Shown piece by piece: positions 44,018 through 51,133 of a stretch of DNA of 64,000 nucleotides. How positions within the stretch are numbered: the stretch's first letter is position 1; each line of letters begins with the position of its first letter. The notes under the pieces are model-generated. The model searched no databases, was not told the DNA's origin, and worked only from the letters and a program-made list of their open reading frames with translations. A program made the position numbers and the translations under genes. The stretch lies in assembly GCF_050589645.1 (NCBI RefSeq), contig NZ_JBNGOQ010000003.1:897977-961976 (forward strand), given 5' to 3'. Source of the DNA: JBNGOQ01 sp050589645 (GTDB lineage: Bacteria > Bacteroidota > Bacteroidia > Flavobacteriales > Flavobacteriaceae).

Positions 44018-44117
44018 TTAGCAGATACACTGATATATGAAAATATAAGCTTTTTAACTAATTTATTTAAATATTAGCTTTTTTGCTTATATTTTTATAT
44101 ATTAGCATTTTAACTAA
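44018..44117 (+). repeat. Four phased palindromic elements upstream of satD (putative operators)
   Basis: Four 16-base elements begin at 44018, 44046, 44074 and 44102, each exactly 28 bases after the last: TTAGCAGATACACTGA, TAAGCTTTTTAACTAA, TTAGCTTTTTTGCTTA and TTAGCATTTTAACTAA. Units 2-4 are imperfect palindromes (TWAG...CTWA); unit 1 is weaker. The spacers are A/T-rich. The array ends four bases before the satD ATG. Confidence 0.8.
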
Positions 44118-44121
44118 TAAT

Positions 44122-44733
44122 ATGACGGCAATAATCACGGGTGACATCATCAATTCAGAACATTACAAGGGTTCTAAATGGATTAAAGATCTTAAGGCCC
44201 ATTTGTCCCAAATTGGGAAACATCCGACCGATTGGGAAATTTACCGGGGTGACGAATTTCAGCTAAGGTTACCACCGGCACAGGCACTACAGACCGCTGT
44301 ACACATCAAGGCCCTCATTAAATCCGTCAAAGGGTTGGACGTACGCATGGGTATAGGTATCGGCACCGAGACCTTTACCGGAGAACGGGTGAGCGAATCC
44401 AATGGAACCGCCCACCAGCGATCTGGCCGCACCTTTGAAGCCCTAAAAAAACAAAAGCTGAATCTGGCCATTGCCACGGAGAACGAAGTCTACGATAAAA
44501 CCATGAACCTGCTATTAAAACTGGCCCTCAATTTTATGGATGATTGGTCGCAAGTATCGGCAGAAATCGTAGCCCTGTCCTTGGAAATGCCAGAGGCCTC
44601 GCAACAGCAGGTCTCGAAGCAGCTTAACATTCAACAATCGGCTGTAAGTCAACGTCAAAAAAGAGCGCGATTGGATCTGGTCCTTGAGCTATTGGATTAT
44701 TATACCCAAACCTTAAAACAACAGCACACATGA
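44122..44733 (+). CDS. satD: SatD-family protein with C-terminal helix-turn-helix
   Basis: A 203-residue protein. The N-terminal domain (MTAIITGDIINSEHYKGSKW, then WEIYRGDEFQLRL and VRMGIGIG) matches the SatD family (PF16264), whose biochemistry is unclear. A helix-turn-helix near the end (about 158-182: ASQQQVSKQLNIQQSAVSQR) suggests DNA binding. The ATG at 44122 was chosen because the longer frame from 44083 runs through the repeat array. Its stop overlaps the next start (ATGA, 4 bases), so satD and the DUF3307 gene form a coupled pair. Autoregulation through the array is inferred. Confidence 0.88.
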   Translation: MTAIITGDIINSEHYKGSKWIKDLKAHLSQIGKHPTDWEIYRGDEFQLRLPPAQALQTAVHIKALIKSVKGLDVRMGIGIGTETFTGERVSESNGTAHQRSGRTFEALKKQKLNLAIATENEVYDKTMNLLLKLALNFMDDWSQVSAEIVALSLEMPEASQQQVSKQLNIQQSAVSQRQKRARLDLVLELLDYYTQTLKQQHT

Positions 44734-45428
44734 TATTTTTCATCAAACTTCTATTGGCCCATCTTATAGGCGACTTTTTACTGCAACCTGCCCGCTGGGT
44801 GGTTCACAAGGAAGCGAACAAAGTGACTTCCAAGTATCTGTACCTCCATGTTCTGCTACATTTCCTTGTGACCATGGTCTTGCTCTGGGACCTTGCCTAT
44901 TGGAAATTGGTAGGCATTATCACCCTTTCCCATTACCTTATCGATTTGGGAAAACTATATGCCAATCCTTATTTTAAGAACAAGAACATCCCCTTTTTTA
45001 TAGATCAATTTTTACACCTTTTGGTCCTTTACGCTTGCGCATATTACGGCAACTTAGCGGAACATAGCCTATGGCTTATCTCCCAATTGGATTGGGGCTT
45101 GGTCACTGCGGTCACTTTTGTGACCTTTCCGGCCGCCATTGTCATGGGAAAATTGTTGGAGGGCTTTGCCAATCAGATAGAATTGGACCACAAATCCTTG
45201 CCCAATGCCGGGAAATATATAGGAATCATAGAACGGCTTTTTGTCCTGGTGTTCATTATCTTGGGCAGATGGGAGGCCATTGGCCTGCTCATAGCGGCCA
45301 AATCGGTCTTTCGCTTTAACGACCTTAAAGAAACCAATAATCGGAAACTTACCGAATATATCCTTATCGGTACGCTGGTAAGCTTTGGACTGGCCATTCT
45401 AACAGGGATTATCTATACCAGTGTTTAA
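44730..45428 (+). CDS. DUF3307 membrane protein
   Basis: A 232-residue protein with about five or six transmembrane helices. The start MIFFIKLLLAHLIGDFLLQPARWVVHKE (Asp and Arg conserved near the first helix) is the DUF3307 hallmark. The pattern HYLIDLGK and NIPFFIDQFLHLLVLY recur further in. The function is unknown, but genome neighbourhoods commonly pair it with satD, as here. The two should be made together. Confidence 0.9.
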   Translation: MIFFIKLLLAHLIGDFLLQPARWVVHKEANKVTSKYLYLHVLLHFLVTMVLLWDLAYWKLVGIITLSHYLIDLGKLYANPYFKNKNIPFFIDQFLHLLVLYACAYYGNLAEHSLWLISQLDWGLVTAVTFVTFPAAIVMGKLLEGFANQIELDHKSLPNAGKYIGIIERLFVLVFIILGRWEAIGLLIAAKSVFRFNDLKETNNRKLTEYILIGTLVSFGLAILTGIIYTSV

Positions 45429-45444
45429 ATAAAACGGATTCGCA

Positions 45445-46224
45445 ATGCGAAATATCACACTACTCCTTTCTCTTTTTTCCGTGCTGCAATGCACTGCGCA
45501 GTCTGCGTTCTTTACCACCGCGGATTCTGTTAAAATAGCCTACACCGATGAGGGAAAGGGTATCGCTGTCTTACTGATCCATGGTTTTATAAATTCCGGA
45601 AGTTCCTGGGACAAAACGGTGCTGAAAAAGGAATTGCTTGCAAACGGTTATCGGGTCATTGTTCCCGACTTACGGGGCAACGGATTATCGGACAAACCCC
45701 AGACAAAAAAGGGGTATGCCAAGGACGTGGAAGTACATGATATGAAGGCACTCGCAGATTATCTGAAGCTTAAGCAGTACATGGCCGTTGGGTATTCCAG
45801 GGGCAGTATAGTACTGGCGAAACTTCTGACTGTGGATAAACGCATTGTCAAAGGGGTTTTGGGAGGCATGGGCATTGATTTTAGCGACCCCAATTGGGAA
45901 AGACGAAAGATGTTCGCCGCCGCTTTTAATGGAAAAACGACCCCGGAGACCCAGGGTGCTGTAGATTACGCCAGATCGATCGGAGCCGACCTAAGGTCAT
46001 TGTACCTGCAACAGGAATACCAACCGGTCACCCTTAAGGAAGAATTGGGGACCATTACGGCACAAACGCTAATTATATCGGGAGACTTGGATACGGATAA
46101 CGGAGACCCAGGGGAGCTGCAACGAGCCATTCCAAAAAGCGGGCTTCAGATCGTAGCCGGAGATCACAATGGGACGTACAAGACCGAGGCCTTCTCCAGG
46201 AGGATTATTTCCTTTCTGGAATGA
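45445..46224 (+). CDS. Exported alpha/beta hydrolase
   Basis: A 259-residue protein with a signal peptide (MRNITLLLSLFSVLQCTAQS). The alpha/beta hydrolase fold shows the oxyanion region LIHGFINSGSSWD, the nucleophile elbow VGYSRGSIV (Ser at about 112), a likely Asp in SGDLDTDNGD and a His in GDHNGTYK. It should be periplasmic. The substrate is unknown. It begins 16 bases after the DUF3307 gene, so it may be cotranscribed. Confidence 0.9.
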   Translation: MRNITLLLSLFSVLQCTAQSAFFTTADSVKIAYTDEGKGIAVLLIHGFINSGSSWDKTVLKKELLANGYRVIVPDLRGNGLSDKPQTKKGYAKDVEVHDMKALADYLKLKQYMAVGYSRGSIVLAKLLTVDKRIVKGVLGGMGIDFSDPNWERRKMFAAAFNGKTTPETQGAVDYARSIGADLRSLYLQQEYQPVTLKEELGTITAQTLIISGDLDTDNGDPGELQRAIPKSGLQIVAGDHNGTYKTEAFSRRIISFLE

Positions 46225-46385
46225 ACCCATCAAATGCAAATTGCGATATCCTTAATTTTAGTATGTGATTTGCATCAAATCTGCATCAAAAGGGTCCCAA
46301 AGCTTCTTGCAAACCAATTTTAAGGACAAAACCAAAAAACGGACAGAATTAATCTTTACTTTTGAGGCTTAATTTTTTTTAAAGT

Positions 46386-48278
46386 ATGATAGCCGTGGGC
46401 AGAAAGTACGTTTTCGATTTTGATAGTACCTTAACCAGGGTAGAAGCATTGGATGTTTTGGCCGAAATGACCCTGCAAGGAAGATCCAATAGGGAGGAAA
46501 TTATCAATGAGATACAGAAAATCACGAATCTGGGTATAGATGGGGACATCTCTTTTACCGAGTCTCTGGAAAAGAGAATAAAGTTGTTGAAAGCCCATAA
46601 GAACGATTTGGAAGGTTTGGTGACCGAACTGAAACAAAAAATATCAAAATCCATCGAACACAACAAGGAGTTCTTCCAGAATTTCTCGGATGATATCTAT
46701 GTAATCTCCTGTGGTTTCAAGGAATTCATAGATCCCATTGTGGAAGAGTACAACATTCCTTCGGATCGGGTATATGCAAACACCTTTAAGTTTGATGGGG
46801 AAGGCAATATCGTAGGTTTTGATGAGAAGAACGTACTGGCTTCGCATAACGGAAAGATCGAATGTCTAAAACGGCTTGATCTGGACGGTGAGGTACAGGT
46901 CATCGGGGATGGGTATAGCGATTATGTTATGCGCGAAGCGGGCATAGCCGATAAGTTCTTTGCCTATACCGAAAATGTACATCGGGAAAAAGCGGCGAAC
47001 AACGCGGATCACGTAGCGCCCAATCTGGACGAGTTTTTGTTCGTGAACGATTTGCCCAGGAAAATATCCTACCCCAAGAACAGGATCAAAATACTCCTGC
47101 TCGAAAATGTGCATCCCGCTGCTTTTGATAACCTCTCCGAAGATGGATTTTCCGTAGAGCTCGTCCAGCACAGTCTTTCCGAGGAAGAACTTATAAAAAA
47201 AATTAAAGGGGTCCATGTCCTGGGCATTCGCTCAAAGACCCAGGTGACCCAAAAGGTTTTGGAAGCCGCCAACAAGTTATTGGTGGTAGGTGCTTTTTGT
47301 ATCGGGACTACCCAAATAGATTTGGAGAGCTGTAAGCAGAAAGGGGTAGTGGTGTTCAATGCGCCCTACAGCAACACTCGTTCTGTGGTGGAACTCGCCA
47401 TTGGTCAGATCATTATGCTTATGAGGCACGTGTTTCCGCGGAGCACTGAGATTCACAGTGGTCGGTGGAACAAGACGGCAACCAATTCCAGGGAGGTCCG
47501 GGGAAAAAATTTGGGTGTCATTGGATATGGCAATATTGGAAAACAGCTATCGGTACTGGCAGAAGCCATCGGTATGCGGGTGTACTATTATGATGTGGAA
47601 GATCGCTTGGCCCTGGGCAATGCCATTAAATGTGCTACCCTTGAGGATTTGCTCAGTGTTTCGGATGTAGTAACCCTGCACGTGGACGATAACAAAGCGA
47701 ACAAGAATTTCATTGGAAATAGGGAGATCGGGCAAATGAAGGACGGGGCCATGCTGATCAACCTATCCAGAGGGTTCGTGGTAGATATTGAGGCCTTGGT
47801 TTCGGCTTTAAAAAGCGGAAAGCTCTCCGGGGCGGCGGTAGATGTTTATCCAGAAGAGCCAAGAAGCAATGGAGATTTTATTACCCAGTTGCAAGGCCTG
47901 TCCAATGTAATCCTTACGCCGCATGTGGGAGGCAGTACGGAAGAAGCGCAACGAAATATTGCCGATTTTGTTCCCAACAAGATCATGGACTACATAAATT
48001 CCGGGAATACGGTAGATGCCGTAAACTTCCCCAATATCCGTTTACCCAAGCAGAGCAATGCCCATCGTTTCCTGCATATCCACAAAAACGTACCGGGAAT
48101 TATGGCAAAAATAAACGAAGTTCTGGCCAAGTACGAGATGAATATTTCAGGACAGTACCTATCTACCGATAGTGAAGTGGGCTATGTAATCACCGATTTG
48201 GACAAGGAATATAACAAGGAAGTCGTAAAGGCCTTAAAAAAAGTGGAGAATACCATAAAATTTAGGGTGCTGTACTAA
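46386..48278 (+). CDS. serA: Phosphoserine phosphatase-like/3-phosphoglycerate dehydrogenase fusion
   Basis: A 630-residue fusion. Residues 1-220 are a SerB-like HAD phosphatase: YVFDFDSTLTRVE (nucleophile Asp11, Asp13), ISCGFKEFI and VIGDGYSDYVM. Residues about 235-545 are a D-3-phosphoglycerate dehydrogenase with the NAD motif LGVIGYGNIGKQ (about 376), and an ACT domain closes it (about 555-630). The two halves are steps one and three of serine synthesis from glycolysis. Such fusions are known in Flavobacteriaceae. SerC is not in the window. A TACTTTTG element lies at 46357-46364. Confidence 0.94.
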   Translation: MIAVGRKYVFDFDSTLTRVEALDVLAEMTLQGRSNREEIINEIQKITNLGIDGDISFTESLEKRIKLLKAHKNDLEGLVTELKQKISKSIEHNKEFFQNFSDDIYVISCGFKEFIDPIVEEYNIPSDRVYANTFKFDGEGNIVGFDEKNVLASHNGKIECLKRLDLDGEVQVIGDGYSDYVMREAGIADKFFAYTENVHREKAANNADHVAPNLDEFLFVNDLPRKISYPKNRIKILLLENVHPAAFDNLSEDGFSVELVQHSLSEEELIKKIKGVHVLGIRSKTQVTQKVLEAANKLLVVGAFCIGTTQIDLESCKQKGVVVFNAPYSNTRSVVELAIGQIIMLMRHVFPRSTEIHSGRWNKTATNSREVRGKNLGVIGYGNIGKQLSVLAEAIGMRVYYYDVEDRLALGNAIKCATLEDLLSVSDVVTLHVDDNKANKNFIGNREIGQMKDGAMLINLSRGFVVDIEALVSALKSGKLSGAAVDVYPEEPRSNGDFITQLQGLSNVILTPHVGGSTEEAQRNIADFVPNKIMDYINSGNTVDAVNFPNIRLPKQSNAHRFLHIHKNVPGIMAKINEVLAKYEMNISGQYLSTDSEVGYVITDLDKEYNKEVVKALKKVENTIKFRVLY

Positions 48279-48297
48279 AGCTCCCTATGGCAAGTCT

Positions 48298-48771
48298 TTA
48301 TTGATGGTGATAGGGTTCGTTCCTCAAAATCGTAAAGGCACGGTAAATCTGTTCGGTTACGAACAAACGCACCATTTGATGGGACAATGTCATCTGCGAC
48401 AGGCTTATTTTCCCGTTGGCCCGTTGGTAGACCGCTTCGCTGAATCCATAAGGCCCCCCAATGGCAAAGATCAGTTGTTTTACCCCCGAGTTCATTTTCT
48501 TCTGTAGATAGTCCGCAAACGCGATAGAAGTGTAGGAAGTTCCTCTTTCATCCCATAAAATCAACAGGTCTCCCCGGTCTACTCTTTTCAGTAGCGCTTC
48601 GCCCTCTTTCTGTTTCTGTTGCTGCTCCGATAGTGTTTTGGTATTTTTTAGATCCGGAACGAACTCGGCCTGAAATTTTACGTAATGCCGCAATCGCTGC
48701 TCGTATTCCGATATGAGGCGTTGTAGTTCGGCCTTATCCGTTTTCCCAAGGGCAAGCAGTTTTATGGTCAT
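48298..48771 (-). CDS. rlmH: 23S rRNA (pseudouridine1915-N3)-methyltransferase RlmH
   Basis: A 157-residue SPOUT methylase that modifies pseudouridine 1915 in helix 69 of 23S rRNA. The motifs are intact: FAIGGPYGFSEAVYQRA (about 103-119) and SLSQMTLSHQMVRLFVTEQI (about 124-143), with the family ending in NEPYHHQ. Convergent with the SerA gene. Confidence 0.97.
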   Translation of the reverse strand: MTIKLLALGKTDKAELQRLISEYEQRLRHYVKFQAEFVPDLKNTKTLSEQQQKQKEGEALLKRVDRGDLLILWDERGTSYTSIAFADYLQKKMNSGVKQLIFAIGGPYGFSEAVYQRANGKISLSQMTLSHQMVRLFVTEQIYRAFTILRNEPYHHQ

Positions 48772-48856
48772 GTGCCAAAGTTAAAAACTTTCAATATATC
48801 CTATTTCTTTATTGGGCTTTGTTTTTAGTAAATTAGCACACACCAAATCGGTTGGA

Positions 48857-49714
48857 ATGATTACAGAGGAACAATTCAATGAAGAGATACGAATAATTAT
48901 AACAAACGCCATTCGGGAGGACGTGGGTGATGGGGATCATAGCTCTCTGGCCTGTATTCCGCCTTCCGCTACCGGAAAGGCAAAACTCCTGGTGAAGGAC
49001 GAAGGGATAATTGCGGGTGTGGATTTTGCGGAAAAGGTCTTCTCATATGTGGATGGGGAACTACAAATGGAAAGCGTCATCAACGATGGGGAAAAAGTGG
49101 GCCATGGTGATGTTGCTTTTTACGTGCAAGGGCGTTCCCAGAGTATTCTAAAGGCCGAACGCCTTGTGCTCAATGCCATGCAGCGCATGAGCGCTATTGC
49201 CACTAAGACGGCCCATTTTGTAGACTTGTTGGAGGGTACCGGTGCCAAAATTTTGGATACCCGAAAGACAAGCCCTGGAATCCGTGCCCTGGAGAAATGG
49301 GCGGTGAAGATAGGTGGGGGAGAAAATCATAGGTTTGCGCTCTATGACATGATCATGCTAAAGGACAATCATATCGATTTTGCAGGCGGTATTACCGCTG
49401 CCATAAGCAAAACACAGGCGTATCTTCGCAAGACCAACAGAGATCTTAAGATTATAGTAGAGGCTAGGAATTTGGACGAGGTAGGGGAGATTCTCCGGTC
49501 CGATGGTATCTATCGCATTCTTTTGGATAATTTTAATTATGAGGATACCAGGGAGGCGGTGAAACGCATTGGAAACACCTGTCTAACCGAATCTTCCGGG
49601 GGCATCACCGAAAAAACCATACGCAAGTATGCCCAGTGTGGGGTGGACTACATTTCTTCAGGGGCCCTGACACATTCAATATATAATATGGACCTTAGCC
49701 TTAAAGCAGTGTAA
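48857..49714 (+). CDS. nadC: Nicotinate-nucleotide diphosphorylase (carboxylating)
   Basis: A 285-residue quinolinate phosphoribosyltransferase in NAD synthesis. Visible: RAERLVLNAMQRMSAIAT, then the catalytic LDTRKTSPGIR (about 138-148), the ENHRFALYDMIMLKDNH segment, and the phosphate-binding ESSGGITEKTIRKYA. ATG at 48857 was chosen; the longer frame from 48812 adds a non-family N-terminus. It touches the BrkB gene with no spacing. Confidence 0.96.
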   Translation: MITEEQFNEEIRIIITNAIREDVGDGDHSSLACIPPSATGKAKLLVKDEGIIAGVDFAEKVFSYVDGELQMESVINDGEKVGHGDVAFYVQGRSQSILKAERLVLNAMQRMSAIATKTAHFVDLLEGTGAKILDTRKTSPGIRALEKWAVKIGGGENHRFALYDMIMLKDNHIDFAGGITAAISKTQAYLRKTNRDLKIIVEARNLDEVGEILRSDGIYRILLDNFNYEDTREAVKRIGNTCLTESSGGITEKTIRKYAQCGVDYISSGALTHSIYNMDLSLKAV

Positions 49715-50695
49715 ATGTCGAAGGAAATAGAGGAAAAATTGGATAAGATTCCAGTGGTGAACTGGATCGTACGCCTATTGAAAAAAATTAAACTCCCGGC
49801 CTTCGAGGGACTTTCCTTCTACGATCTCATTGAGATGTATTTTTTTGGTATTGTGGCCGGTGCGCTGTCGACCCGGGCCAGTTCCATTGCCTTTAGCCTG
49901 TTTATGGCACTCTTCCCCCTGCTTATTTTTATGATTACCCTTGTTCCCTTTATTATTCCTTATGCCAGCGTGGGAAATGAGAATTTCGATGCACAGTTTC
50001 TACTGTTTCTGGAATCTTTTCTTCCCACGGCGACCGGGGAGTATTTCGGGGAAATTTATCAGCAGATCAAGGATCAAAAACGCGGTGGACTGTTGTCCTC
50101 TACCTTTGTACTTTCCATTTTTTTAATGACCAATGGGGTCAACGCCATTTTTGGCGGATTTGAAAACTCCTATCATATTGATCTTACCCGTAATTTTTTC
50201 AGGCAATATGTGTATGCCCTAATGGTTGGCCTGATCCTCTCTTTTTTGCTCATCATCGGTGCGGTAACCTACGTGTATTTCGAATTTTATATTTTGGAAT
50301 ATTTGAGCGAGTGGGCGGCAAAGACCCGGGGCTACGACCTTACCGAAAACGATATTGTGGGTGCACAAATAGGAAAGGTGCTTTTCTTTGTCCTACTATC
50401 TTATTTTACCACGGCCATCCTGTACTATTTTGGTACCGCCGAGGGAAAACAGGTGCGTTTTTTTTCCGCCGGGGCATTGATGACCACACTGCTATTTCTT
50501 TTAACCTCCTATCTGTTTGGTGTTTATGTGGAAAAATTTGCCAGATACAACGAACTTTACGGGGCACTGGGAGGATTATTGATCTTAATGGTGTACATCT
50601 GGTTAAATTCCAATATCTTGCTGCTCGGTTTTGAATTGAATGCTACCCTGAACTCCCTACGAAAAAATATAAGGCATAATGGCAAGAAAGAATAA
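49715..50695 (+). CDS. YihY/virulence factor BrkB family membrane protein
   Basis: A 326-residue inner-membrane protein with six to seven predicted helices. The pattern ARASSIAFSLFMALFPLLIF (about 57-76), the MTNGVNAIFGGFENSYHI block and the long C-terminal LGGLLILMVYIWLNSNILLLG are typical of YihY/BrkB. It was once called ribonuclease BN, but the role is now unclear; lipid flipping is suggested for some members. It directly follows nadC and overlaps the DUF2147 gene by 17 bases. Confidence 0.93.
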   Translation: MSKEIEEKLDKIPVVNWIVRLLKKIKLPAFEGLSFYDLIEMYFFGIVAGALSTRASSIAFSLFMALFPLLIFMITLVPFIIPYASVGNENFDAQFLLFLESFLPTATGEYFGEIYQQIKDQKRGGLLSSTFVLSIFLMTNGVNAIFGGFENSYHIDLTRNFFRQYVYALMVGLILSFLLIIGAVTYVYFEFYILEYLSEWAAKTRGYDLTENDIVGAQIGKVLFFVLLSYFTTAILYYFGTAEGKQVRFFSAGALMTTLLFLLTSYLFGVYVEKFARYNELYGALGGLLILMVYIWLNSNILLLGFELNATLNSLRKNIRHNGKKE

Positions 50696-51119
50696 GTTGC
50701 TCCTCATAGCTCTGTTATGGTGCTCTGTTCAAATGGCACAGGGCCAGAGCATTTTTGGAAAATGGATGACCATAGACGACCGCACGGACAAACCCAAGGC
50801 CATCGTGGAAGTGTATAAAAAGGATGGGGATATTCACGGCAAAATCCTGAAAATCCTGGAGGAGGGGAAAGAAAATGCCAAGTGCGTCAAATGCAAGGGA
50901 ACTAAAAGGAACAAACCCATCGTGGGCATGCGGATAATCGAAGGCCTTAAAAAATATAAGGATGGCCAGTACAAGGGAAAGACCCTGTTTGACCCGGAAC
51001 AGGCCATGACCTTTAGATGTAAGATCTGGCTGAATCCCAAAAACTCCAACGAGCTAAAGGTCAGGGGCTACCTCGCATTTTTATACCGTACGCAAACCTG
51101 GATACGTGTTGAAGATTAG
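50679..51119 (+). CDS. DUF2147 exported protein
   Basis: A 146-residue protein with a signal peptide (about 5-22, KLLLIALLWCSVQMAQGQS) and the beta-rich DUF2147 fold: SIFGKWMTIDDRTDKPKAIV, the CVKCKGTKRNKPIVGM pair (two Cys close together) and the terminal GYLAFLYRTQTWIRV. It may bind a small ligand in the periplasm. Function unknown. Translation is coupled to the BrkB gene upstream and priA starts 14 bases later. Confidence 0.9.
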   Translation: MARKNKLLLIALLWCSVQMAQGQSIFGKWMTIDDRTDKPKAIVEVYKKDGDIHGKILKILEEGKENAKCVKCKGTKRNKPIVGMRIIEGLKKYKDGQYKGKTLFDPEQAMTFRCKIWLNPKNSNELKVRGYLAFLYRTQTWIRVED

Positions 51120-51133
51120 AAGGTCATGGTGCT

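Noticed and set aside
44018..44117. The satD array as a CRISPR-like or phage-derived repeat
   Set aside because: Only four units, with A/T-rich units of 28 bases and no unique spacers. The units sit directly in a promoter position of a gene with a helix-turn-helix.
43981..44121. Coding start for SatD at 44083
   Set aside because: The added residues are translated from the A/T-rich repeat array; the family N-terminus starts at 44122.
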